Assembly (NCBI RefSeq): GCF_000429445.1 | Contig: NZ_AUBW01000008.1 | Span: 62,001 to 126,000 of the forward strand | Source: Algoriphagus terrigena DSM 22685 | Lineage (GTDB): Bacteria > Bacteroidota > Bacteroidia > Cytophagales > Cyclobacteriaceae | DNA: 64,000 nt | Direction of reading: 5' to 3' | Part shown: piece by piece, positions 35,686 to 42,536 of the stretch | Layout: each line of letters opens with the position of its first letter | Numbering within the stretch: the first letter of the stretch is position 1 | Notes under the pieces: generated by a model | The model's database searches: none | Told to the model about the DNA's origin: nothing | Seen by the model: the letters and a program-made list of their open reading frames with translations, nothing else | Program-made: the position numbers and the translations under genes

Positions 35686-36546
35686 TCACTCAATGGTCAG
35701 CTTTTTAAACTCCCGCGTCAGATTCGTCAGTGATTCCTCCACGCCCATTCTTTCCAGAGAAGACGCGCCGACAAATCCATGCACATCCGCTTTTTCCAAT
35801 ACAATCCGGACATCGTCCGGGGTATTGATCGGGCCGCCGTGGGCGAGGAAAAACAAATCGGGATTGACGGCCTTGGCTGCCGCGACGATTTCATTGGTAC
35901 GGGCGATGGCTTCATCCATGCTGCAGCTCGCTCCAGTCACTCCGATGGAGCCCCCAACAGTGGTGCCGACGTGGGAAATGATAGCATCCGCACCAGCTTC
36001 TGCCATCTGCCTCGCATCCTCAGGAGAAGCCACATAGACGATGGAAAACAAATCCATCTTATTGGCGATTCTCACCATCTCCACTTCCTTGTCGAAGCCC
36101 ATACCAGTCTCTTCCAACACCTGGCGGAAATGTCCGTCGACAATGCAGTGCGTCGGGAAATTGTTGATGCCAGAGAAGCCCATTTCTTTCACTTTCAGCA
36201 AATGATGCCACATCCGTCTGCGTGGATCAGAGCCGTGCACACCGCAGATCACGGGAATCTCTTCCACGACAGGCAGCACTTCAAATTCCCCGATTTCCAT
36301 CGCTACCGCATTAGCATCGCCATACGCCATCAGTCCGGCAGTAGAGCCGTGACCTGACATCCTGAATCGGCCGGAGTTGTAGATGATCAGCAGGTCAGCC
36401 CCGCCTTTTTCGATGAATTTGGCTGAGATACCGGTTCCTGCTCCGGCGGCGATGATGGCTTTTCTCTGCGCCAGGGTGTCTTTAAGTCGGTCTCTAACTT
36501 CCTGTCTCGTATAGGGATTACCCTTTCCTGTCCATGGATTTGGCAT
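35686..36546 (-). CDS. TIM-barrel PEP-hydrolase-like protein (Tm-1 C-terminal half)
   Basis: A 286-residue protein of the phosphoenolpyruvate-hydrolase-like TIM-barrel family. Typical stretches are GAGTGISAKFIEKGGADLLI, NSGRFRMSGHGSTAGLMAYG, GVHGSDPRRRM and FLAHGGPINTPDDV. In plants the same domain is fused behind a UPF0261 domain in Tm-1, the tomato mosaic virus resistance protein; here the UPF0261 half is the next gene upstream (36651-37871). The bacterial function is not established; a role in breakdown of a small carbon compound is inferred from the sugar-catabolic neighbours. Cytoplasmic, no signal peptide. Confidence 0.82.
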   Translation of the reverse strand: MPNPWTGKGNPYTRQEVRDRLKDTLAQRKAIIAAGAGTGISAKFIEKGGADLLIIYNSGRFRMSGHGSTAGLMAYGDANAVAMEIGEFEVLPVVEEIPVICGVHGSDPRRRMWHHLLKVKEMGFSGINNFPTHCIVDGHFRQVLEETGMGFDKEVEMVRIANKMDLFSIVYVASPEDARQMAEAGADAIISHVGTTVGGSIGVTGASCSMDEAIARTNEIVAAAKAVNPDLFFLAHGGPINTPDDVRIVLEKADVHGFVGASSLERMGVEESLTNLTREFKKLTIE

Positions 36547-36580
36547 AGTTTATACTTTTTGTTGTTTCTATTTTTCCGTT

Positions 36581-36624
36581 TAACCGCAGAGTTCACAGAG
36601 AATTCCCGAGAACACAGCGGTTTA
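36581..36624. repeat. ACCGCAGAG-type dispersed repeat
   Basis: TAACCGCAGAGTTCACAGAG runs into a partial inverse copy ending in CACAGCGGTTTA; AACCGC (36582-36587) pairs with GCGGTT (36617-36622). The ACCGCAGAGTTC word is a common short intergenic repeat in this phylum (recalled, not searched). It fills the 104-nt gap between the two Tm-1-like genes. Confidence 0.5.
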
Positions 36625-36650
36625 CAACCATTCTCTAAATCTCACAATCT

Positions 36651-37871
36651 CTAAAAATTCATCATCTCCAACAACCTTTCCACCGCTTCTTCAGCAAAAG
36701 CCCTGTCGTTGATATGAAAAGGCAATTTGACAAAGGCAATGTCGGAATTCAAATTCTTCTCAATTGAGTCTGAAAGTATTTGATTCACGGCTGGATTGTA
36801 AAACACATTTCCTTCGGAGTCGATTTGGGAAAGTCCTTTTTTCGGAAAAAGGACGCTCACTTTTCCGGTGGCTTGATTGAGTTTTTCAGCCAAGATACTC
36901 CCCAGCGCTTTGTTTTCATCTTCATTGGTCCGCATCAGCGTGACTGTGGGCACCCAACTATACAATTGACGGTTTTTATATTTTTGCGGCACGGAATCCA
37001 TGGTTCCAAAATTGACCATGTCCAAGCAACCCGGCACCACTACTTGGGGGATTCCCAATTTTCCCGCGGCTTCCAATCTGTTCTGGCCAGCACTGCAGAC
37101 TCCCCCGCAAAGTTCATCCGCAAGTTCCGTGGTCGTAATGTCCAGCACTCCTGCAAAACACCCCTCCATTGCTAGGCTCTCCATCGCTTTTCCACCCAGG
37201 CCATTTGCATGAAAAGTCATCACTTCGTACCCTCGGGATTCCAGAATTGCAGTGCAGTGATCGACGCAGGCATTTGTATTGCCAAACACGCTGATTGCGA
37301 TTCTTTTACTTTGGATCGTGTCGTTTTGGATTTGGAGCTTGCTCATGGCAACCACGGCTGCGGAAGCCTGCTGGATGATGGGCTTGATGATGCTGTTCAA
37401 GGCGGCGACATCTACGACGGATGGCATCAGCAGCACGTCTTTCACGCCGATAAGATCAGATAGATCTTTGCTCGCAAGGGTGGAGATGCAGATTTTTGGC
37501 AGTCCCAAGGGCAAGAATTGCATGGATTTTAGCGTGACGTAAGTGCCACTACCGCCACCCATTCCGATCACGGCTTTGAAAGCCTTTTTAGCCAGTAATT
37601 CCGCCGAGATCTTCGCCGCTCCCCGTCCCATGACGTCCATTGCAGCTCCGCGATCATTGTTGTTACGGATGACTTCCAGGATTTGTCCGGCGGCTTTACA
37701 CACTTCATCGGCGTCTACGTCTACGGGAAAAATTGTCGTAGAACCCATCACGCCCACATTTACCGTGAGCACGTCGGCTCCCTGCTCAAGCAGACAAGCT
37801 CTCAGAAAAGCGAAGATCTCGCCTTTCGTGTCGAAGCAGCCAAGCATGAGGATGAGGGGTTTTGGGGTCAT
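36651..37871 (-). CDS. Tm-1-like UPF0261 ATP-binding protein
   Basis: A 406-residue protein of the Tm-1-like (UPF0261) family. It opens with LILMLGCFDTKGEIFAFLRA, and contains IGMGGGSGTYVTLKSMQFLP and VFGNTNACVDHCTAILESRG, the two nucleotide-binding-like lobes described for Tm-1. In plants this is the N-terminal half of one polypeptide; here it is an independent gene followed 104 nt later by the TIM-barrel half. Such pairs are common in bacterial catabolic clusters, but no reaction is proven. No signal peptide, so both halves should act in the cytoplasm, possibly as a complex. Confidence 0.85.
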   Translation of the reverse strand: MTPKPLILMLGCFDTKGEIFAFLRACLLEQGADVLTVNVGVMGSTTIFPVDVDADEVCKAAGQILEVIRNNNDRGAAMDVMGRGAAKISAELLAKKAFKAVIGMGGGSGTYVTLKSMQFLPLGLPKICISTLASKDLSDLIGVKDVLLMPSVVDVAALNSIIKPIIQQASAAVVAMSKLQIQNDTIQSKRIAISVFGNTNACVDHCTAILESRGYEVMTFHANGLGGKAMESLAMEGCFAGVLDITTTELADELCGGVCSAGQNRLEAAGKLGIPQVVVPGCLDMVNFGTMDSVPQKYKNRQLYSWVPTVTLMRTNEDENKALGSILAEKLNQATGKVSVLFPKKGLSQIDSEGNVFYNPAVNQILSDSIEKNLNSDIAFVKLPFHINDRAFAEEAVERLLEMMNF

Positions 37872-37893
37872 AGATTAAGGATGGTATTAAAGG

Positions 37894-37933
37894 TCTCGAC
37901 TCCAATCAAACTGACAGGCTTGTCACCCTGAGC
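37894..37933. repeat. Decayed CGACTCC...CTGACA dispersed repeat
   Basis: TCTCGACTCCAATCAAACTGACA followed by a short loop and TGTCACCCTGAGC. TGACA and TGTCA pair around GGCT. It resembles the repeat half at 41910-41934 (CTTCGACTCCGCTCAGTCTGACA), here with an opposite partner half. It occupies the spacer upstream of the Tm-1-like gene. Confidence 0.5.
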
Positions 37934-37992
37934 ACCTGACCAACGAGAGTTGGGAAGTTCGAAAGGTGAGACACCTGACATTGGTCTTTCTT

Positions 37993-38952
37993 TCAATCTA
38001 CCTCAAGAAATTTAAAGCTCCCTTTCTTTACTTCCAAAAGATCTGCTTCACTGCCATTTTTTACAAATTCCAGTTCGATCAAGGCCGTTTTTCTTGGGGC
38101 CACTTTCTCATCGGAACTGTGTGTATGGAGCACATATTGCAATTGCCCCTTCGCGTCTACAAAATAATCGCCGTGACCGGGACCGTTGATTCCGGCGTCG
38201 CCTTTGTCAAAAATCGGATTGCGCGGGCTTTTTGTCCAAGGTCCCATTGGACTTTTACTCACAGCATAGCCTACCGCGTAGTCGGGATTTCGGAAGTCGT
38301 TGGCCGAATAGATGAAGTAATACAAGTCATCGTGCTTGATGATTGCAGGACCTTCAGAGACCGTCCAATCTACATTTTGGGTGTTTTCCCAAGCTTCCTC
38401 GGCATGAAAGCAATATGTCAAAGTCTCGGCTTTGATCCCCGAGAAATCATCCTTGAGTTCTGCGACGAACAGCCGGTTGCCCTCTGACAATCGCACATGA
38501 TAGAGGTACTTTTTTCCATCAGTGTCGATAAAGACATAGGGATCAATCTGCTTCATGGGAGCTTCCAAATCTTTCTTTTCGTTCTGGGTAAAAGGCCCCA
38601 GCGGACTCTCGGAAGTTGCGATGGCAATGTGCTCATTGGCGGTGTAGGCCATGTAAAACGTGCCTTCAAACTCAAAAACCTGAGGTGCCCAAAACCCCTT
38701 GTCACCATAGGACTCCCCCTTTTTAAGTGCGTAGGTATCGTTTTTCTCAGATCTCTTCCAAGATTTCAAGTCTTTTGACACATACACTTCAAAGCCACGA
38801 TTAGAATCATGACCGCTCGTACCATAGAGATAGTAGCTGCCGTCATGGTAGAAAATCGTCGGGTCAGCGAGTAAAATCGGGCTTTTCTCAGGGGCTGAAA
38901 AGTAGCTCAGGCTAAGCCAAAAAGCGGTGATGAGGAGGTGAGTTAAGTTCAT
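37993..38952 (-). CDS. GH43-family glycoside hydrolase
   Basis: A 319-residue five-bladed propeller enzyme with a short N-terminal signal. The catalytic triad can be placed: base D30 in ILLADPTIFY, the pKa-modulating Asp in MKQIDPYVFID, and the acid Glu in WTVSEGPAIIKHD. The aromatic active-site segments GFWAPQVFEFEGTFYMAYT and GINGPGHGDYFVDAKG are typical of GH43. Members are arabinofuranosidases, xylosidases or galactosidases. Unlike the two GH43 genes at 56-59 kb, this one lies among oxidoreductase and epimerase genes and probably removes a terminal sugar in the periplasm. Which sugar cannot be decided. Confidence 0.87.
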   Translation of the reverse strand: MNLTHLLITAFWLSLSYFSAPEKSPILLADPTIFYHDGSYYLYGTSGHDSNRGFEVYVSKDLKSWKRSEKNDTYALKKGESYGDKGFWAPQVFEFEGTFYMAYTANEHIAIATSESPLGPFTQNEKKDLEAPMKQIDPYVFIDTDGKKYLYHVRLSEGNRLFVAELKDDFSGIKAETLTYCFHAEEAWENTQNVDWTVSEGPAIIKHDDLYYFIYSANDFRNPDYAVGYAVSKSPMGPWTKSPRNPIFDKGDAGINGPGHGDYFVDAKGQLQYVLHTHSSDEKVAPRKTALIELEFVKNGSEADLLEVKKGSFKFLEVD

Positions 38953-39002
38953 GGTTTAACGGTTGATCCGGGCTTTGAGAATGTTGTGTTCTCATAGATA
39001 CA

Positions 39003-39026
39003 GTGGTCTGTGTCCGCACAGACCAC
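39003..39026. repeat. GGTCTGTG hairpin, copy 1
   Basis: GTGGTCTGTG and CACAGACCAC form a perfect 10-bp stem with loop TCCG, between the epimerase and GH43 genes. A second copy with the same inner eight pairs but two different outer pairs lies at 41088-41111. Confidence 0.75.
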
Positions 39027-39042
39027 GGCTGCGAATTTTCAT

Positions 39043-39894
39043 TTACTTATGAAAATGCTTCTTATAAAAAGCCAAGCCTTCGCTTGCAAGTTCGTCGGGA
39101 CTGTTAGCCAACGGCCTCCAGATGCAGGTAGCTTTTGCCATTTCCTTAGACACAGCACCGAAGGTTTCGATCACAATCGCTCCGTCGTAGCCGATTTCCT
39201 CCAAGGCTTCTTTGATCTCATCCCAAGCCAGATTTCCGGTGCCGGGAGTGCCCCGATCACTTTCATTTCCCTGCACATGGCAAAGCAAATCTTTGCCAAC
39301 CTTGCGGATCGAGGTAGCGATATTTTTCTCCTCGATGTTGTTGTGAAAGGTATCCAGCTGGATTTTCAGGAAAGGGGAATTCACGGCTTTCACGATTTCA
39401 AGCGCCTGATCCACCGTGTTGACCATGTCACTCTCAAAGCGGTTGAGCGGCTCCAGGCCCAATGTAATTCCGTATTCCTCTGCCGTTTTGCTGGCGTTCT
39501 TCAAGTTATCCACACACCAGTTGAATTCTTGCCTTTTCTGATCTGCAGAGATGGAGCGCAGCTTTCCTACGGCAGAATAGAGCGGTCCGCCAAATAATGG
39601 ACTGCCCATCTTTGCGGCGATCTTGATCGAATCCTCGATGTATTTCAATCCGTTCGCACGGATCGCGGGATCTTCGCTGGAGATATCGCGGTCAGCGCCG
39701 AAGGCTCCGCTGATGCTTACTTTCAGACCAAGTTGGTCAGTCAGCTTTTTCAGTGCATCCCAGTCCACCAGATCTTTATCCTCCACAGGGACTTCGATGA
39801 TGTCAAAACCCATCTCTTTGACCTTGTGTACGAGGTCAAAAGAATGGGTGTCGAAAGGCGACACCCATAGAAATGTACTTACTCCAAATTGCAT
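39043..39894 (-). CDS. Sugar isomerase/3-epimerase (tagatose 3-epimerase-like)
   Basis: A 283-residue TIM-barrel protein of the xylose-isomerase-like family. The metal and substrate residues match the D-tagatose/D-psicose 3-epimerase type: GLEPLNRFESDMVN (Glu ligand), QLDTFHNNIEE (Asp ligand, His), the segment around ESDRGTPGTGNLAW (Arg of the R-G-x-P-G-x-G motif) and VIETFG (second Glu). It would act on ketoses or keto-sugars in the cytoplasm. It starts 6 nt after the Gfo/Idh/MocA gene ends, so the two are co-expressed, fitting oxidation of a sugar to a keto form and its isomerisation. Exact substrate unknown. Confidence 0.87.
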   Translation of the reverse strand: MQFGVSTFLWVSPFDTHSFDLVHKVKEMGFDIIEVPVEDKDLVDWDALKKLTDQLGLKVSISGAFGADRDISSEDPAIRANGLKYIEDSIKIAAKMGSPLFGGPLYSAVGKLRSISADQKRQEFNWCVDNLKNASKTAEEYGITLGLEPLNRFESDMVNTVDQALEIVKAVNSPFLKIQLDTFHNNIEEKNIATSIRKVGKDLLCHVQGNESDRGTPGTGNLAWDEIKEALEEIGYDGAIVIETFGAVSKEMAKATCIWRPLANSPDELASEGLAFYKKHFHK

Positions 39895-39900
39895 CTTTGA

Positions 39901-41016
39901 TCAATCAAAAGTTGGAATCTGGATTCTCTCGCCGCCCTTCATTGCAGACTCATGTGCGCAGATTCCGGCGCAAGTGTAGTTGGCGGCAGTAGTGGCATCG
40001 ACTGCGGAGTCTCTTCCCTCCACGATTGCAGCGACGAATTCCTGCACCAAGTGCGGGTGCGATCCTCCATGTCCGGCACCTTGCAGGAACGACACGTGAT
40101 TAGGATCGTCGATCGTCTGTCTCTTGGTGAAGTGCTTGATCGGCTCGATCAGTAACTCATCCGTGTCTGGCACATCGATTCTTCGGGCATTTTCTCCCCC
40201 ATCAAAGATCACATGGCTTTCATCTTCCAATTGCTCCCATTCGAAGGACATCTTGGTGCCATACACATCGTAAGACTCACGGTATTGACGGACCACATCG
40301 AAAAGTGAACGGGTAGCTTCGGCGATTACGTCTGAGTTTTTCAGGGTAAAAGTGGCCGTCTCCATCGCAAATGGCGAACCATATCGGCTTGCGAGATCAT
40401 CGCTCAAGCGACCAGAACCGTGGCAAACCACAGTCTCAGCTTTGGTATTGTTGATCCGCAAAAGTGGGGAAATCGCGTGCGTACCGTTCAGCATCGGCGG
40501 GAACCCTTTCCAATACTCATCCCAGCCCGGCATGCTCATATCCTGGATGTGCGAGCCTCTCACCATCTGAATTCGGCCCAACTGGCCAGTTTCTGCCAGA
40601 TTCAGTCCGTACAAAAACTCGCGGGTGTAAAGCGCAGTTTCCATCATCATATAGACTTTGCCTGACTTCTTCTTGGCATCCACGATGGCTGCACAATCTT
40701 CCTTGGTCATGGCCATCGGAATGGTGCAGGCCGTGTGCTTATTGGCATTCAGAGAAGCCAGCGTCATTCTGGCGTGATCCGGTACCGGAGTCACGATATG
40801 AATCGCATCCACGTCATCGCGCTTTGGCACATCTTCGAAATTGGTAAAGCAGAGATTCCTGTCCAGGTTGAATTTGGTGGCAAGTTCATCGATGGTCTTC
40901 GGGTTTCTGGTACAGATACCGACGGCTTTGATGTTTGGATGCGCTTGATAGATTGGGATAAACTCTTTGCCGAAACCCAGTCCGACTATAACTACGGTGA
41001 TTTGTTTTTGACTCAT
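39901..41016 (-). CDS. Gfo/Idh/MocA-family oxidoreductase
   Basis: A 371-residue NAD(P)-dependent sugar dehydrogenase. The Rossmann motif is VVIVGLGFGKEF (residues 8-19), followed by the C-terminal alpha/beta domain with HIVTPVPDHARMTLASLNAN and the conserved lysine-type region CTIPMAMTKEDC, where the usual EKP is IPM. That change at the EKP lysine position is worth noting, since the lysine normally takes part in catalysis. No Tat signal is present, so it is cytoplasmic. It is the fourth gene in a run of sugar-modifying genes and is coupled to the epimerase downstream by a 6-nt gap. Confidence 0.86.
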   Translation of the reverse strand: MSQKQITVVIVGLGFGKEFIPIYQAHPNIKAVGICTRNPKTIDELATKFNLDRNLCFTNFEDVPKRDDVDAIHIVTPVPDHARMTLASLNANKHTACTIPMAMTKEDCAAIVDAKKKSGKVYMMMETALYTREFLYGLNLAETGQLGRIQMVRGSHIQDMSMPGWDEYWKGFPPMLNGTHAISPLLRINNTKAETVVCHGSGRLSDDLASRYGSPFAMETATFTLKNSDVIAEATRSLFDVVRQYRESYDVYGTKMSFEWEQLEDESHVIFDGGENARRIDVPDTDELLIEPIKHFTKRQTIDDPNHVSFLQGAGHGGSHPHLVQEFVAAIVEGRDSAVDATTAANYTCAGICAHESAMKGGERIQIPTFD

Positions 41017-41087
41017 TGGTGTATGCTTTAGGTTTTGATTTTAGGGTTGAAAAAAAGATTCAAGGGGATTGAAACTCATTTTTATTT

Positions 41088-41111
41088 CCGGTCTGTGGAG
41101 ACACAGACCGG
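41088..41111. repeat. GGTCTGTG hairpin, copy 2
   Basis: CCGGTCTGTG and CACAGACCGG form a perfect 10-bp stem with loop GAGA. It lies 17 nt after the ThuA stop and before the Gfo/Idh/MocA gene. Compared with copy 1 (39003-39026) the inner eight pairs are the same, while the outer two change from GT/AC to CC/GG, so pairing is kept. Confidence 0.77.
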
Positions 41112-41128
41112 GGCATTTTATTAGCGAA

Positions 41129-41854
41129 TTAATTTGCGGCCCATTTCACAGCATTTCTGATAAGCGTCTGATAGGCTTCCAGTTCGTGAGAGGCCGCGTC
41201 ATGACCCAAGGCGATGCCGACGATCTTGGCTTTGGGATTTTTCACGATGAAGATAGACGGGAAAGGCTCTGTCTCGGCATTGCTGGCGTTGGCGAGAATT
41301 TCGATTCCCGGGCCGGCGGTGTCTACTTTGAAGTAGTAAAGCTCGTCATCCAATGAGAAATGGGCGGGAAGGCCTTTGGTCACGGGATGCTTTTCGGTCA
41401 GATCGACATTGAAATTGCCATACTTGTTGTGGCCTCTGGAGCCTCCGCTGACCATTGTTTTGTTGTATTCTGGCCAGTCGTTCCAGTTGTACCAGATCGC
41501 CGGGTGCGCCAGGATCAGACCTTTTCCAGCTTCTGCGAAAGCAAAGATCGCTTTGCGTGTCGCATCATCTGCGATCGGTTGATTGTTTGCCAAAAAGAGG
41601 ACATCTGTATCCGAAAGGTGTTGCAAGATAGTCGTCGGATCATCGGTGTAGGTCACTTCTGCCAAGCCATCTCTTTCCAAAGTAGCCACGTCAGCGCCTT
41701 TGTACCACTTGTCAAAATCGTGCGAAGAACCGCCGCCAACCATCAGGACTTTGATTGGTTTTTTGGCCGGATTGTCTTTTGCCAATAGGCTCATGGAGAT
41801 TCCAAAAACCAGTATAAGGCTCAGAAAAGGAATGATTGTGTTTTTAAGGTTCAT
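41129..41854 (-). CDS. Exported ThuA-domain protein
   Basis: A 241-residue protein with a signal peptide (MNLKNTIIPFLSLILVFGIS then MSLLA) and a ThuA-like domain, a class I glutamine-amidotransferase-like fold. Characteristic parts are KVLMVGGGSSHDFDKWY, TDVLFLANNQPIADDATRKA, GLILAHPAIWYNW and the later IVGIALGHDAASHE. ThuA proteins take part in catabolism of trehalose and related disaccharides through 3-keto derivatives. The start is the ATG at 41854; the frame is open 32 codons further but that extension is not signal-like. A second ThuA domain opens the large protein two genes upstream. Confidence 0.86.
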   Translation of the reverse strand: MNLKNTIIPFLSLILVFGISMSLLAKDNPAKKPIKVLMVGGGSSHDFDKWYKGADVATLERDGLAEVTYTDDPTTILQHLSDTDVLFLANNQPIADDATRKAIFAFAEAGKGLILAHPAIWYNWNDWPEYNKTMVSGGSRGHNKYGNFNVDLTEKHPVTKGLPAHFSLDDELYYFKVDTAGPGIEILANASNAETEPFPSIFIVKNPKAKIVGIALGHDAASHELEAYQTLIRNAVKWAAN

Positions 41855-41909
41855 ATTTTGGGTTGTAAGTTTTAGAATTTGTGAAATGATAATAACTACT
41901 TCGAAGTGG

Positions 41910-41934
41910 CTTCGACTCCGCTCAGTCTGACAGT
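41910..41934. repeat. CTTCGACTCCGCTCAG-type dispersed repeat
   Basis: A 25-nt half of a repeat with the words CGACTCCGCTCAG and TCTGACAG. A degraded relative is at 37894-37933. Such words are frequent in intergenic DNA of this phylum (recalled). It sits in the 123-nt gap between the azurin-like and ThuA genes. Confidence 0.5.
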
Positions 41935-41977
41935 TTCCGACATCCAGCATCAGTCATCCAACACCCGACAATGGGCT

Positions 41978-42529
41978 TTATTCCACGATCATGATTCCAT
42001 TCATCATCCGCCAGTGACCGGGGAATGTGCAGGCGAACGGATATTTCCCCGGAGTAGACGGAGCAGTGAAAGTCAACGTGTACAACTCCTGCGGCCCGAT
42101 CATCTTGGTAGCAAAGAGCACCTCAGGAATCTCCGGAACGTAGAATTTCTCTGACGCCTTGGGATCACGGAGCATCGCATCGGCGGCGGCACCGACTTTC
42201 TCCAGCGTACCTGGCTTGGCAATCAGCAGGTTGTGCTGCATGCCGTCCAGATTGTCGATCTCCAGGGTGATCTTGTCTCCGGCTTTCACCTTGAAGCTCG
42301 CCAAGTCAAACTTCATCATCTCAGGGACGATCTCTATCACAATCGTCGTCGCCCTTTCCGCGGTATTTCGCTCGACGCGGACAGCATTTGTTGGTTGGTT
42401 TGTGTTTTCAATACTTGGTTTTGCTTCGCAAAGGGTGATAGACTCGGCGGTCTTCGCATCTTCCGGTGCATAAAACCGGTTCCCCATCAGCAATGCTATA
42501 GCAATGGGAAAAAGGGTCGCTTTAATCAT
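41978..42529 (-). CDS. Azurin/plastocyanin-like copper protein
   Basis: A 183-residue cupredoxin, an exported electron carrier. A hydrophobic N-terminus (MIKATLFPIAIALLMGNRFY) probably directs export. The type 1 copper ligands are all present with azurin spacing: H99 (GMQHNLLI), then C167, H172 and M176 in FACTFPGHWRMMNG. Residues 25-60 are a linker. The start is 7 nt after the stop of the large ThuA/propeller gene, so the two are certainly co-transcribed, and the copper protein is a natural electron acceptor for that predicted dehydrogenase. That link is inference from position. Confidence 0.87.
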   Translation of the reverse strand: MIKATLFPIAIALLMGNRFYAPEDAKTAESITLCEAKPSIENTNQPTNAVRVERNTAERATTIVIEIVPEMMKFDLASFKVKAGDKITLEIDNLDGMQHNLLIAKPGTLEKVGAAADAMLRDPKASEKFYVPEIPEVLFATKMIGPQELYTLTFTAPSTPGKYPFACTFPGHWRMMNGIMIVE

Positions 42530-42536
42530 GGTATGC

